Source: Alcaligenaceae bacterium
GTDB taxonomy: Bacteria; Pseudomonadota; Gammaproteobacteria; Burkholderiales; Burkholderiaceae_B
Assembly (NCBI GenBank): GCA_013416445.1
Contig: JACCER010000003.1
Coordinates: 186,001 to 250,000 of the forward strand
Direction of reading: 5' to 3'
Length of the DNA stretch: 64,000 nucleotides
In this document: in pieces, positions 8,499-22,322 of the stretch
Layout: every line of letters starts with the position of its first letter
How positions within the stretch are numbered: the stretch's first letter is position 1
Notes under the pieces: model-generated
Database searches by the model: none
What the model was told of the DNA's origin: nothing
Seen by the model: only the letters and a program-made list of their open reading frames with translations
Position numbers and translations under genes: made by a program

Positions 8499-9287
8499 TT
8501 AATTGCTGAACATCAGCGCGGTAAGCAGAAAGTCTAGCCCCAGAACGACCAGCGATCCAGCAACTACTGTGCGCGTGGTAGCGCGCGACACGCCTTCTGG
8601 CGTGGGTGTGGATGTCCAGCCGGCATGTAGCGCAATGAGCGTTACTGCAATGCCGAACACCACGCTTTTGATTGCCCCGTTGAGCACATCGTTGATGACA
8701 TCGACGCCGCCCTGCATTTGCGACCAGAAGACGCCGGGGTCTATGCCAATAAGCAGCACGCCTACTATCCAGCCGCCCAGTATGCCCACCATGGAAAAGA
8801 CAGCGGCCAGTATGGGCATGGCGATGACGCCGCCCCAAAAGCGGGGAGCCAGCACCCGGCGTATGGGGTCGACGGCCATGACTTCCATGGCGGTTAATTG
8901 TTCGCCGGCTTTCATCAGGCCGATTTCCGCTGTCAGCGAGGTGCCGGCTCGGCCGGCAAAGAGCAGGGCGGTGACTACCGGACCCAGTTCGCGGGTAAGT
9001 GACAGCGCGACCAGCAGGCCCAAGGCTTCTTCGGAGCCATAGCGAGTCAGGGTGTAATAGCCTTGCAAGCCCAGTACGAAGCCTACGAAGAGGCCGGATA
9101 CGGCGATGATGAGCAGGGAGTAGTTGCCGATGAAGTGAACTTGCTGGGAAACCAGACCGGGGCGCTTAAAGGCGATGCCGCTGCGCGCCAATATGGCGCC
9201 GGAAAGACGCATGAATGCGCCCAGCCCGGTAATGCCCCGGCGCACTTTCCCGCCCAGTGTGGTCAGGGATGAAACAGGAGAGGTCAT
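8499..9287 (-). CDS. mlaE: Lipid transport permease MlaE
   Basis: A 262-residue inner-membrane permease with the MlaE signatures [36 protein letters not shown] and [20 protein letters not shown]. The frame stays open to 9521, but that extension is arginine-rich shadow sequence lying over mlaF. The ATG at 9285-9287 overlaps the mlaF stop as ATGA and gives the family's usual length. With MlaF and MlaD it forms the ABC complex moving phospholipids across the periplasm. Confidence 0.94.
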   Translation of the reverse strand: MTSPVSSLTTLGGKVRRGITGLGAFMRLSGAILARSGIAFKRPGLVSQQVHFIGNYSLLIIAVSGLFVGFVLGLQGYYTLTRYGSEEALGLLVALSLTRELGPVVTALLFAGRAGTSLTAEIGLMKAGEQLTAMEVMAVDPIRRVLAPRFWGGVIAMPILAAVFSMVGILGGWIVGVLLIGIDPGVFWSQMQGGVDVINDVLNGAIKSVVFGIAVTLIALHAGWTSTPTPEGVSRATTRTVVAGSLVVLGLDFLLTALMFSN

Positions 9288-10111
9288 GGGCGGCCTGTGT
9301 GTTGTTCCAGCCACTTCGAGAAAGCAGGGGAAGTGGGGTAGTGGAAGGCGATGGGGCCATCGGGCTGGCCGTCCAGGAATTGGCGCACGTAGGGGTCTTG
9401 CGACGCGGACAAGTCGCGCGGTGTGCCGCTGGCGATGAGTTTGCCCTGGCCGACCATATAGACGTGGTCGGCGATGGAGAAGGATTCGGCCACGTCGTGG
9501 GTAATCAGCATGGATGCGCAATTGAGCCTGTCGGTGAGGCTGCGTATCAGTTGGGCAGTAATGCCCAGGGAAATCGGGTCCAGGCCGGCGAAGGGTTCGT
9601 CGTACAGGAGGATTTCGGGTTCCAGCACGATGGCACGCGCCAGTGCTACGCGCCGCGCCATGCCGCCGGATATTTCCGAGATTTTGAGATGGGCTGCCGT
9701 ACGCAGGCCGACGGCGTCGAGTTTGTCGAGCACGCGCTCGGTTACCTGGCTTTCGGATACGCAGGAATGTTCGCGCAATGGAAAGGCGACGTTTTCAAAT
9801 ACGTTCAAATCGGTAAACAAGGCGCCTTGCTGGAACAGCACGCCCATGCGTTGGCGCAGTTCACGCAGGTCTTCGCCGCTGACGTTGGCGAGATTGCGGT
9901 CGAATACGGTGATGACCCCGCGCTGCGCTGCGATTTGGCCGGTTGCGGCGCGCAACAGGGTAGTCTTGCCCGAGCCGGACCCGCCCATCATGGCCACAAC
10001 CTGCCCTCGACATATTTCGATGTCGATACCTTGCAATACGGTAAAGTCGCCGTAGCCCAGGGCAACGTTGGTGAACTTGACGACGGGGGCAGTGGATATT
10101 GGCGTATTCAT
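9284..10111 (-). CDS. mlaF: Lipid transport ATP-binding protein MlaF
   Basis: A 275-residue ABC ATPase. Walker A is [18 protein letters not shown], the signature motif [15 protein letters not shown], Walker [15 protein letters not shown], and the H-loop [10 protein letters not shown]. The N-terminal [20 protein letters not shown] and the short C-terminal extension fit the MlaF family. It is the first gene of mlaFEDA-C in this window and overlaps mlaE by 4 nt. A REP palindrome separates it from gltD upstream. Confidence 0.94.
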   Translation of the reverse strand: MNTPISTAPVVKFTNVALGYGDFTVLQGIDIEICRGQVVAMMGGSGSGKTTLLRAATGQIAAQRGVITVFDRNLANVSGEDLRELRQRMGVLFQQGALFTDLNVFENVAFPLREHSCVSESQVTERVLDKLDAVGLRTAAHLKISEISGGMARRVALARAIVLEPEILLYDEPFAGLDPISLGITAQLIRSLTDRLNCASMLITHDVAESFSIADHVYMVGQGKLIASGTPRDLSASQDPYVRQFLDGQPDGPIAFHYPTSPAFSKWLEQHTGRP

Positions 10112-10141
10112 ACGGTTTCAGCTGGCCGATAAGCTACACAT

Positions 10142-10181
10142 TGTAGGTCGGATTAGCCCGCAGCGCGTAATCCGACCTACA
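10142..10181. repeat. REP-like palindrome at the gltD stop
   Basis: TGTAGGTCGGATTA (10142-10155) and TAATCCGACCTACA (10168-10181) form a perfect 14-bp inverted repeat with a 12-nt spacer. The right arm supplies the TAG stop of gltD at 10177-10179, which suggests insertion at the gene end. It could also act as a terminator or mRNA stabiliser. Confidence 0.9.
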
Positions 10182-11640
10182 TGGGCAACACACTGTCCCC
10201 CATCAAAAACGCATCGACCGCCCGGGCGCACTGGCGTCCTTCCCGAATTGCCCACACCACCAGCGACTGCCCGCGCCGCATATCGCCAGCAGTAAATACC
10301 TTGCTGACATTGGTGACGTAATTATTTGTATCGGCGCGCGCATTGCCGCGGGCGTCCAAGTCAACGCCAAACGCGTCCAGCACCTTTTTGACCGGCGACA
10401 CGAATCCCATCGCGAGCAACACCAGATCAGCCTGAAGCTCAAACTGCGAACCTTCCATTTCGCGCATTTTCATCTGGCCGGTGCTTGGATCCTTGAACCA
10501 CTCCACCCTTGTCGCAACCAGCTTTTCCACCTCGCCGTTTTTGCCTTCGAACGATTTGGTTGCCACCGCCCAGTCGCGCTGGCAACCTTCTTCGTGGGAC
10601 GACGACGAACGTAACTTCGCCGGCCAATAAGGCCAGGTCAGGGCTTTGTCTTCGGCTTCAGGCAGTTTTGACATTAGTTCAAACTGCGTGACCGAGGCCG
10701 CGCCCTGGCGGTTGCTGGTGCCTACGCAATCGGAGCCGGTGTCGCCTCCGCCTATCACGATGACGTGCTTGTCCTTGGCTGTAATTTGTTTGTCAACACG
10801 GTCACCGTTGCCAACCTTGTTTTGCTGACGCAGGAAATCCATGGCGTAGTGAACGCCGCGCAGTTCACGGCCCGGTACAGGCAGGTCGCGTGGGGTTTCA
10901 GCGCCGCCCGTCAGCACCACTGCGTCAAACTCAGCCTGCAACGATTCTGGTGTGCGCGTGTTCAGGCCCTCTTCGGCATGCTCAGGGGCGCCTACATAAG
11001 TGGAAGGACGAAACGCTACGCCTTCGGCTTCCATTTGCACCAGCCGGCGGTCAATATGGGATTTTTCCAGCTTGAAGTCAGGGATGCCATAGCGCAGCAG
11101 GCCGCCTATGCGGTTGCTTTTCTCAAAGACGGTGACCGCATGCCCCGCACGCGCGAGTTGCTGGGCGCAGGCCAAGCCGGCTGGCCCCGAACCCACTATG
11201 GCGATTTTTTTGCCGGTCTTGCGCATCGGCGGTTGAGGCGTCACCCAGCCCTGCTGCCAGCCTTTGTCGATAATGGCGTGCTCGATGGACTTGATGCCTA
11301 CGGCGTCGTCATTGATGTTCAGGGTGCAGGCGGCCTCGCACGGGGCGGGACAGACCCGGCCGGTGAACTCTGGAAAGTTGTTGGTGGAATGCAGTACTTC
11401 GAGCGCGCGACGCCAGTCCTGGCGGTAGACCAGATCGTTCCAGTCGGGAATGATGTTGTTGACCGGGCAGCCGCTGGTGCAAAACGGAATGCCGCAGTCC
11501 ATGCAGCGCGCGCCTTGCTGGCTGGCCTCGGCGTCGCTTAGGGTGTGTACGAATTCTTTCCAGTGCCTGACTCGCTTGAGTGGTGCTTCATAGGTTTCTT
11601 TAACGCGTTGAAATTCAAGAAAACCGGTGATTTTGCCCAT
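10177..11640 (-). CDS. gltD: Glutamate synthase (NADPH) small subunit GltD
   Basis: A 487-residue flavoprotein of typical GltD length. The N-terminal Fe-S region shows CMDCGIPFC and [16 protein letters not shown], followed by [14 protein letters not shown]. The FAD-binding fold is [20 protein letters not shown] and the NADPH fold is [19 protein letters not shown]. It feeds electrons from NADPH to GltB in ammonia assimilation. It follows gltB by 9 nt. Its stop codon and 3' end lie in a REP palindrome. Confidence 0.96.
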   Translation of the reverse strand: MGKITGFLEFQRVKETYEAPLKRVRHWKEFVHTLSDAEASQQGARCMDCGIPFCTSGCPVNNIIPDWNDLVYRQDWRRALEVLHSTNNFPEFTGRVCPAPCEAACTLNINDDAVGIKSIEHAIIDKGWQQGWVTPQPPMRKTGKKIAIVGSGPAGLACAQQLARAGHAVTVFEKSNRIGGLLRYGIPDFKLEKSHIDRRLVQMEAEGVAFRPSTYVGAPEHAEEGLNTRTPESLQAEFDAVVLTGGAETPRDLPVPGRELRGVHYAMDFLRQQNKVGNGDRVDKQITAKDKHVIVIGGGDTGSDCVGTSNRQGAASVTQFELMSKLPEAEDKALTWPYWPAKLRSSSSHEEGCQRDWAVATKSFEGKNGEVEKLVATRVEWFKDPSTGQMKMREMEGSQFELQADLVLLAMGFVSPVKKVLDAFGVDLDARGNARADTNNYVTNVSKVFTAGDMRRGQSLVVWAIREGRQCARAVDAFLMGDSVLPM

Positions 11641-11649
11641 GTTATTTCC

Positions 11650-16398
<4,749 letters not shown>

Positions 16399-16552
16399 AA
16401 GGGACTCGCAAGGGCAGCAGGTGTCGTTGAAACAAGCAGACAAACGAGTAGCCCAAGCTTGAAACACAAGGTGGCGTGCGAGACGCGTTTGCTGCGGTGC
16501 AGTAAACAAAAGATACTGCTGCGCGATGTGTTTTTCAAGAAAAATAATTAGG

Positions 16553-16607
16553 GTGCGTCCCTATTTATTGATTTGTCAATTGATATGTGTAATAATTGGG
16601 GACGCAC
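16553..16607. repeat. Inverted repeat GTGCGTCCC/GGGACGCAC
   Basis: GTGCGTCCC (16553-16561) and its exact reverse complement GGGACGCAC (16599-16607) are separated by 37 nt of AT-rich sequence. The arms could be operator half-sites, or the ends of a RAYT-associated REP element, since the RAYT-type gene lies just downstream. Confidence 0.6.
16568..16595 (+). promoter_or_regulatory. Putative promoter of the small ORF
   Basis: TTGATT (16568-16573), a 16-nt spacer and TAATAA (16590-16595) resemble a sigma-70 promoter. It sits wholly inside the loop of the GTGCGTCCC inverted repeat, about 40 nt upstream of the 61-codon ORF. Confidence 0.4.
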
Positions 16608-16636
16608 TTAAATCATTGATTATAAAAGGAGAAAAA

Positions 16637-16822
16637 ATGATTATTAAGAAAATTACAACTATGGCACGTGCTGCACTAAGCAAAATCAGCCAAAAAAAAT
16701 GGCTGGCTGGCAGCAAAAAAGCGGCAGGCTTGCAACGAGCCGGCAAAAACACCAACCATAGTGACCACAAACTTGATGGCGGCATTGGCGTCGTGTTTTT
16801 CGGCTCGCAGGTTCGTTTGTAA
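16637..16822 (+). CDS. Small basic hypothetical protein, 61 aa
   Basis: The ATG at 16637 is preceded by the strong ribosome site AAAAGGAGAAAAA. The product starts MIIKKITTMARAALSKISQ, is rich in Lys and Arg over its first 40 residues and ends in a glycine/hydrophobic tail GGIGVVFFGSQVRL. I do not recognise the family. The strong RBS, own promoter-like sequence and sharp AT-rich upstream region make it more credible than an average short ORF. It could be a leader peptide, a nucleic-acid-binding or membrane-active peptide. It converges on the RAYT-like gene with 6 nt between the stop codons. Confidence 0.5.
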   Translation: MIIKKITTMARAALSKISQKKWLAGSKKAAGLQRAGKNTNHSDHKLDGGIGVVFFGSQVRL

Positions 16823-16828
16823 TCCAGG

Positions 16829-17518
16829 CTAGGCGTCTTTTTTAGGCCTGCCCCGCTGAGCGGGCGCAATTCGACGCGAAGCCAGGGTTTCCAATCCAGC
16901 CAAAAATACCGCTTCGCCCAATACCCATTGTCCAAACAAAGCCTGCTCTATGCGCAGGCTTTGTGCCGCTGATAACCCCTGCTGCATGCGTTCCCGATAT
17001 CTGGCCTGTCGTGCAAATGGCGTATTGCCGTCTTGCCAGTAATCGATATGATCAGTAATCAAGGCCAGCTTGCCAGGGCTCGCGCCCATGTGCTCTGCCG
17101 CTGAAGACCATGGCCATTGCTCGGCCCTGTCGACGTAATCAAGTTGCACCGGCAGGGATTCCAGCCAGACCAGTACTGGCAGCACCCAGTGGCCAGGCTC
17201 GACCAAGGTGCTGCGATAACGCCCCGTGAAGACACGTCCGTGCCGCATATGCGTTGCCATGCGCCGCCCCAGTGCCTGTATCAGCCTGGACAAGCTTAGT
17301 GTGTCGGCTGGCGTAGCCAGCAGGGTGATGCGATCGTTAAGCAGTAGCCAGCCGTGCAGGGCGACGTTGTAAGTGCGAGCCTCTTGCTGCAGCCAGTTTT
17401 GGAGTTGGCTCAGCTTGGCCTGCGGGGTTGGATCGGAAGCCGTGGCAAGCGGGTGGGAAAATTTGGCCTGTACAAGTTGCGGTATTTGCGGTGCGTAAAG
17501 GCGTGGCAATCTGGCCAT
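16829..17518 (-). CDS. Degenerate REP-associated tyrosine transposase (RAYT/Y1_Tnp relative)
   Basis: A 229-residue protein beginning MARLPRLYAPQIPQLVQA, aligned by eye to RAYT proteins through MARLPRL, GRYRSTLVEPGHWVLP (usually FQGRYKAILVD..YLLEL) and QWPWSSAAEH (usually DWPWSSYRA). The HUH motif normally reading NHxHLL is here NDRITLL, so both histidines are lost, and the catalytic Tyr of the SRYVxLNPVRA block is Trp. The C-terminus ends in a basic RGRPKK. It is therefore unlikely to cut DNA by the usual chemistry and may be domesticated. REP palindromes of the type such proteins mobilise are abundant nearby. Confidence 0.75.
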   Translation of the reverse strand: MARLPRLYAPQIPQLVQAKFSHPLATASDPTPQAKLSQLQNWLQQEARTYNVALHGWLLLNDRITLLATPADTLSLSRLIQALGRRMATHMRHGRVFTGRYRSTLVEPGHWVLPVLVWLESLPVQLDYVDRAEQWPWSSAAEHMGASPGKLALITDHIDYWQDGNTPFARQARYRERMQQGLSAAQSLRIEQALFGQWVLGEAVFLAGLETLASRRIAPAQRGRPKKDA

Positions 17519-17539
17519 GGTCAGCGATTATTTCCAATA

Positions 17540-17552
17540 AGGGTCAGACCCT
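17540..17552. repeat. Palindrome AGGGTCAGACCCT upstream of the RAYT-like gene
   Basis: A 6-1-6 perfect palindrome 21 nt upstream of the RAYT-like start. GGGTC/GACCC palindromes are often found at the ends of RAYT and IS200-type loci in proteobacteria, so it may be a remnant of the element's end or an operator. Confidence 0.45.
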
Positions 17553-17567
17553 GATTTTACTTGGGTT

Positions 17568-17613
17568 TCGTAAGCCGAATTAGTGCGAAGCGCGTCATCT
17601 GACAAAACGTCAT
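17568..17613. repeat. Degenerate REP-like palindrome
   Basis: The segment CCGAATTAGTGCGAAGCGCG followed by TCATCTGAC resembles the GTCGGATTA...TCATCCGAC family but with several mismatches. Confidence 0.4.
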
Positions 17614-17747
17614 TACAAAAAAAATGCTTGCCTGTTTAATAAGACTTGCCTTATATCGTATATAGAAACTTCGCTTAGGCTTATCGTCGGTTTGTAAAGC
17701 CAACGAATCTGGTCGCTACGGCTAATCTGTTCAGTAGGGGGTGTGTT

Positions 17748-20189
17748 ATGCAGTCTGGTCAATCCGGTCAACAAGCTGCTACGGGTAGCGTGCGGTTCCA
17801 TCTGCGCAAGGTTGCCATTTGTGGTGCAGGTGTCATGGGTGCGCAAATCGCCGCGCATTGCGTCAATGCGGGCGTGCCCGTCGTGTTGTTCGATTTGCCG
17901 GCTAAAGAAGGCGATAAGAACGCCATTGCCAAACACGCCATTGCCCAGTTGGCCAAGCTTAGCCCCGCCCCCTTGGGGATGCCGGAATTGGCCGCCCTGA
18001 TCACCCCCGCCAACTACGACGACGGCCTGCACTTGCTGGGCGAGTGCGACCTGATCATCGAGGCCATTGCCGAACGGCTGGACTGGAAGCGCGATCTTTA
18101 TCATAAGCTCGCCCCTGCCATCAAGCCCGATGCCATCGTCGCCAGCAATACATCGGGGCTGTCCATTACCCAGCTTGCCGCCGCGCTGCCCAATTCATTG
18201 CGCCAGCGCTTTTGCGGCGTGCATTTTTTCAACCCGCCGCGCTATATGCCGTTGGTGGAACTGATACCCACCCAAGACACCGACCCTAAAATCCTCGATT
18301 TACTTGAAACCTTCCTGGTCTCGCAACTTGGCAAGGGCGTGGTGCGGGCCAAAGACACGCCCAACTTCATCGGTAACCGCATAGGCGTATTTGGCATGCT
18401 GTCGGTATTCGAGCAGGCTGAAAAGTTTGGCCTGCCCTATGAATTGGTCGATGACCTGACCGGCACCCGCTTGGGGCGAGCCAAGTCGGGTACGTTTCGC
18501 ACCGCCGACATAGTCGGCCTGGATACCCTCGCCCATGTCATACAAACCATGCAAGACCAATTGCCCGATGATCCTTTTCATGCTCATTTCGGCGTGCCAG
18601 CGGTACTGGCCGGTCTGGTAAAAAAAGGGGCGTTGGGCCAGAAAACGGGTGCAGGTTTTTATCGCAGGCAAGGCAAGGCCATTTTGCGGCTAGACCCTGC
18701 CACGCAAGACTACGTTGCGGCCGACACTAAAATCGACGATACCGTGGCAGCCATATTGGCCGAGCCCGACCCGGCCAAAAAACTGCAGGCGCTGCACGAC
18801 TCCAGTCATCCGCAAGCGCAATTCCTGTGGTCCATATTGCGTGACAGCTTTCATTACAGCGCCGTGCATCTGGCTGATATCGCTTATTCGGCGCGTCAGC
18901 TCGATCTGGCCATGAAATGGGGCTTTGGCCATACGCAAGGGCCTTTTGAAATCTGGCAGGCGGCGGGCTGGCACGAAGTCGCCACCTGGATCATGCAAGA
19001 TATCCAGGCAGGCAAGACCTTGTCCAGCACTCCCTTGCCAGAATGGGCAACCCGTGGTCCGGTCTGGGAGGCGCGTGGCGTGCATACGCCGGCTGGCTCA
19101 TGGAATCCGCGCGACAAACGCTTTGAAGGACGCAGCCAGTTGCCGGTGTATCAGCGGCAAATTGGCGCGCCCCGTCTCATTGGCGAAAACGACAGTATCG
19201 AGCCAGTAATCATTTACCAAAACGATGCAGTGCTTTGCTGGACGCTGCCGGCGCCGCATCCAAACGATGTCTTGATCGTGTCATTCAAAACCAAAATGAA
19301 TACGCTCAGCCCCGACGTGGTGCGCGGCATTGTGCATGCCGTCGATCTGGCCGAGGCGTCGTTCAAGGCTCTGGTCGTAGGGCAATTGAACGACCCGTTT
19401 TCTGCTGGCGCCGATCTCAAGGCCATGCTGCCGGCTTTTGCCGAGGGTGGAGCCGCCGCAGTAGAACCCATAGAACGCGAAATGCAAGATATGGTCTTGC
19501 GTCTGCGCTATGCCCAGGTGCCAGTTGTGGCGGCGGTGGCGGGCCTGGCCTTGGGTGGGGGCTGCGAATTGGCAGTGCATTGCGCCAGGCGGGTTGTGCA
19601 TTTTGAAACCTATATCGGCCTGGTTGAAGTGGGGGTGGGGCTGGTGCCAGGGGCGGGGGGCTTGGCGTTTTGCGCGCGCAAGGCGGCCGAGCAGCAAGCC
19701 GCAGCGGCGCCCGACGCGCCCTTGCTGGCCTTCATCAAGAAATTTGCCTTGGCGGTTGCTGGTGCTCAAGTATCGAAGTCAGCCCTTGAAGCCCGAAAAA
19801 CGGGTTATTTCCAGGCCTCGGATCCTATCGTCATGAATCGTCACGAACTGCTGTATGTGGCGGTGCGCGAAGCGCAGAACCTGGCCGAAGCAGGCTGGCG
19901 ACCACCACTGGCAAGTCGTTTCCCTGTTGCCGGGCGCGACGGCATTGCTACTTTGAAAGCACAACTGCTCAATATGAAAGTGGGTGGGTATATATCCGAT
20001 TACGATTTTGTCGTGGCCGAAAAAGTCGCTTATGTCATGTGCGGCGGCGACATAGACCCTGGCTCCATGGTTGATGAGGCCTGGATGCTCAAGCTTGAGC
20101 GTGAGGCGTTTCTCGAACTATTGATGCAGCCCAAAACACAAGAACGCATCGCCGGCATCTTGAAAACCGGCAAGCCGGTGCGCAATTGA
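17748..20189 (+). CDS. Multifunctional 3-hydroxyacyl-CoA dehydrogenase / enoyl-CoA hydratase (FadN-type)
   Basis: An 813-residue fatty-acid oxidation enzyme with the dehydrogenase half first. The NAD fold KVAICGAGVMGAQIAAHCVN starts near residue 24, and the dehydrogenase core includes FCGVHFFNPPRYMPLVELI and NFIGNRIGVFGML. The crotonase half follows from about residue 500 with GGGCELAVHCARRVV and EVGVGLVPGAGG. This order matches Bacillus FadN-type proteins rather than E. coli FadB, where the hydratase comes first. It oxidises enoyl-CoA via L-3-hydroxyacyl-CoA to 3-oxoacyl-CoA. The thiolase gene follows, separated by two REP palindromes. Confidence 0.92.
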   Translation: MQSGQSGQQAATGSVRFHLRKVAICGAGVMGAQIAAHCVNAGVPVVLFDLPAKEGDKNAIAKHAIAQLAKLSPAPLGMPELAALITPANYDDGLHLLGECDLIIEAIAERLDWKRDLYHKLAPAIKPDAIVASNTSGLSITQLAAALPNSLRQRFCGVHFFNPPRYMPLVELIPTQDTDPKILDLLETFLVSQLGKGVVRAKDTPNFIGNRIGVFGMLSVFEQAEKFGLPYELVDDLTGTRLGRAKSGTFRTADIVGLDTLAHVIQTMQDQLPDDPFHAHFGVPAVLAGLVKKGALGQKTGAGFYRRQGKAILRLDPATQDYVAADTKIDDTVAAILAEPDPAKKLQALHDSSHPQAQFLWSILRDSFHYSAVHLADIAYSARQLDLAMKWGFGHTQGPFEIWQAAGWHEVATWIMQDIQAGKTLSSTPLPEWATRGPVWEARGVHTPAGSWNPRDKRFEGRSQLPVYQRQIGAPRLIGENDSIEPVIIYQNDAVLCWTLPAPHPNDVLIVSFKTKMNTLSPDVVRGIVHAVDLAEASFKALVVGQLNDPFSAGADLKAMLPAFAEGGAAAVEPIEREMQDMVLRLRYAQVPVVAAVAGLALGGGCELAVHCARRVVHFETYIGLVEVGVGLVPGAGGLAFCARKAAEQQAAAAPDAPLLAFIKKFALAVAGAQVSKSALEARKTGYFQASDPIVMNRHELLYVAVREAQNLAEAGWRPPLASRFPVAGRDGIATLKAQLLNMKVGGYISDYDFVVAEKVAYVMCGGDIDPGSMVDEAWMLKLEREAFLELLMQPKTQERIAGILKTGKPVRN

Positions 20190-20214
20190 TGCGACAACCG
20201 TTGATGCCGGAAAT

Positions 20215-20247
20215 GTCGGATTACGCGCTTCGCGCTAATCCGACCTA
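20215..20247. repeat. REP-like palindrome, first of a pair
   Basis: GTCGGATTA (20215-20223) and TAATCCGAC (20235-20243) flank a GCGCTTCGCGC loop-stem; the right half continues as CTAC. It lies in the spacer between the FadN-type gene and the thiolase. Confidence 0.85.
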
Positions 20248-20264
20248 CGGATCAATACAGGAAC

Positions 20265-20294
20265 GTAGGACGGATTAACGCAGCGTAATCCGCC
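20265..20294. repeat. REP-like palindrome, second of a pair
   Basis: GTAGGACGGATTA (20265-20277) and TAATCCGCC (20286-20294) form a second, slightly diverged copy 20 nt after the first. Paired REPs may fold into a larger hairpin in the transcript between the two beta-oxidation genes. Confidence 0.75.
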
Positions 20295-20327
20295 ACCCAC
20301 AGCCACCAAAAAAGGCACGGAGCCAGT

Positions 20328-21524
20328 ATGACCACATTGCAATCAGCGTATATCGTTGCCGCAACTCGCAGCCCCATAGGCAAGGCGCCGCGCGGTTTTT
20401 TTTCACACACCCGGCCTGACGATTTGTTGGCGACCGTCATAAAAGGTTTGCTGGCCCAAGCGCCTAACCTGGATCCGGCCGCCATTGAAGACGCCATCGT
20501 AGGTTGCGCCATACCCGAGGGTCCGCAAGGCCTGAATGTGGGCCGCTTAAGCGCTTTGCTGGCAGGTCTGCCTTCGTCGGTGCCGGGCGTAACCGTTAAT
20601 CGCTTTTGCGCGTCGGGCCTGACAGCCATTGCCATGGCTGCCGACCGTATCCGCGTAGGCGAGGCCGATGTCATTATTGCGGCTGGCACCGAATCCATGA
20701 GCCTGGTGCCTACCATGGGTGTCAGCACCTCATTCAGTCCGAACATATTCGCCAACGACGAAAATCTGGGTATTGCCTATGGCATGGGCCTGACCGCCGA
20801 AGAGGTCGCCATACGCTGGAAGGTCAGCCGCGAAGACCAGGATGCTTTCGCCTTGCGTTCCAATCAGCGCGCCATCGCGGCTCAGTTGGCAGGTGAGTTT
20901 ACCGACGAAATCCTGCCCATAGATGTCGTCAGCCGCAGCCCCAATCTGGAAACCGGGAAAATCCTGGAGCAAACCAAAACAGTGTCTCTCGACGAAGGGC
21001 CGCGCGCTGACACCAGCCTCGAGGCCCTGGCCAGGTTGCGTCCCGCCTTTGCCGCCAGGGGCAGTGTAACGGCAGGCAATAGTTCCCAGATTTCCGATGG
21101 CGCCGGCGCTTTGCTGGTGGTTTCGGAGCGTGCCCTGAAAATCCATAACCTGACGCCTCTGGCGCGTTTTGTGTCGTTCGCGGTAAAGGGCGTGCCGCCT
21201 GAAATCATGGGCATAGGTCCTAAAGCAGCCATTCCCCATGCCTTGGCGCTGGCTGGCCTGACATTGGATCAGCTAGGCTGGATAGAGCTTAATGAAGCTT
21301 TTGCGGCGCAATCGCTGGCGGTTATCCGCGACCTGGGCCTGGACCCGGATATCGTCAACCCGTTAGGCGGAGCCATTGCGCTGGGCCATCCTTTGGGCGC
21401 CACCGGGGCCATACGCGCCGCTACCGTCATTCATGGGCTGCGTCGCCGGAACCTGGAATATGGCATGTTGACCATGTGTGTAGGCACTGGCATGGGCGCC
21501 GCGGGTATTTTCCAGCGGATGTAG
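20328..21524 (+). CDS. Acetyl-CoA C-acyltransferase (thiolase, FadA-type)
   Basis: A 398-residue thiolase. The nucleophilic Cys lies in [19 protein letters not shown] near residue 92, the active-site His in [18 protein letters not shown] near residue 350, and the second Cys in [16 protein letters not shown] near residue 385. It cleaves 3-oxoacyl-CoA to acetyl-CoA and a shortened acyl-CoA, completing the cycle begun by the FadN-type enzyme upstream. The two genes are 138 nt apart with REP palindromes between them. Confidence 0.94.
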   Translation: MTTLQSAYIVAATRSPIGKAPRGFFSHTRPDDLLATVIKGLLAQAPNLDPAAIEDAIVGCAIPEGPQGLNVGRLSALLAGLPSSVPGVTVNRFCASGLTAIAMAADRIRVGEADVIIAAGTESMSLVPTMGVSTSFSPNIFANDENLGIAYGMGLTAEEVAIRWKVSREDQDAFALRSNQRAIAAQLAGEFTDEILPIDVVSRSPNLETGKILEQTKTVSLDEGPRADTSLEALARLRPAFAARGSVTAGNSSQISDGAGALLVVSERALKIHNLTPLARFVSFAVKGVPPEIMGIGPKAAIPHALALAGLTLDQLGWIELNEAFAAQSLAVIRDLGLDPDIVNPLGGAIALGHPLGATGAIRAATVIHGLRRRNLEYGMLTMCVGTGMGAAGIFQRM

Positions 21525-21589
21525 GCGGGATGTTTAAACGCTATGCATTTGCATGACGGGTTACGCTGCAGCTTCGGGTGCGTCGGGAA

Positions 21590-22322
21590 CTGTTTTTTCG
21601 TTCCAGGTGGGCAGATGTGTGTTTTGTGTGGTTTTTTCGTTCTTGAGAGCGGATGTATGTTGTGTACGTTTTTTCCGTTTTTTCCGTTCTTTCCGTTCTT
21701 TCCGTTCTTTCCGTTCTTGCGAAAGTCGGGTGTGTCGGAGGCTGTTTCGGCTTCACGCGCTGCGCCCCTGGCGGGGTTCCCGTTACGTTCAGCGCCATCG
21801 AGGCGTCCGCGGAACTCGCCCGGTCGGACCAGTGGTCCGACAAGCGTCGGGCTCAGACAGCCGCGGCCTTGCCTCCTCGATGGCGCTGACCGTAACGGCT
21901 TGCGCAAGGCGCCTGCACAGCCCCCGACACACCCGACTTTTTGCATCAACGAAGCTCGGATCAGCCCATGCATTACCAACCAGCAGTACAAATAAAACCA
22001 GCTTTTCATGCTGCAAGGCCGCTAGGCCGGCCAATTCCCTATTGCGCAGTTGTCTGGGGTGGGTGAAGCTCAGTGCGGCGGTAGGCGTGCGCCGCGTGCT
22101 GACGAAGGGAAGCCGGGGGGTGTCGGCGGCCGTTGTTTGAGCGCAGCGAGTTCGGCCGACGCCCGGCTGTACGAGGCAGACGCGGAAACAAGCACGCCGT
22201 GCCGCACTGAGCTTCACCCACCCCAGACAACGTCATAAGAAACCGACAACGTCATAAGAAACCGACAACGTCATAAGAAACCGACGACGTCATCAGAAAG
22301 CCAGACAACGTCACCAGAACCA
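21590..22322 (+). repeat. Large dispersed structured repeat, copy A
   Basis: Four parts in order. (1) A T-rich leader with GGTTTTTTCGTTCTTG and, only in this copy, tandem 9-nt units CCGTTCTTT (about 21667-21719). (2) Module 1, 21722-21940, a 219-nt near-palindrome: outer arms 21722-21745/21917-21940 (one mismatch), inner arms 21780-21803/21875-21898 (one mismatch), and a central 9-1-9 palindrome around GTCGGACCA/TGGTCCGAC. (3) Module 2, 22049-22231, closed by a perfect 31-bp stem (22049-22079 with 22201-22231). (4) Five tandem tail units of about 19 nt, GACAACGTCATAAGAAACC, 22226-22322. No protein family is recognised. Confidence 0.9.
21667..21719 (+). repeat. 9-nt tandem repeat CCGTTCTTT
   Basis: About five imperfect copies of a 9-nt pyrimidine-rich unit directly before module 1 of repeat copy A. 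Copies B and C have only a single TTTTTTCGTTCTTG or TTTTTGTTCTTG at this place, so the array expanded in copy A alone. Confidence 0.8.

Larger units (their letters stand above)
16510..16636. other. Intergenic region with putative promoter flanked by inverted repeat
   Basis: Between the divergent gltB start and the small ORF lies an AT-rich stretch unlike its GC-rich surroundings. It contains the inverted repeat and the promoter-like elements listed separately. Confidence 0.6.

Noticed and set aside
9288-9521. N-terminal extension of MlaE by 78 codons
   Set aside because: Arg/Pro-rich sequence antiparallel in character to nothing known and overlapping mlaF; the ATGA overlap start gives the family length.
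16553-17552. Complete, active IS200/RAYT transposon
   Set aside because: The end palindromes differ from each other and the encoded protein lacks the HUH histidines and the catalytic tyrosine.
21543-22217. Several long overlapping open frames on both strands in repeat copy A, with similar peptides in copies B and C
   Set aside because: The frames overlap on both strands, have no ribosome sites, and follow palindromic GC-rich sequence. Insertions and deletions between copies are not in multiples of three, so they are shadow frames of a non-coding repeat.
21590-22322. CRISPR array, because of about 19-nt tandem units in the repeat tails
   Set aside because: The units are contiguous without unique spacers, only 4-5 per locus, and no cas genes are present.
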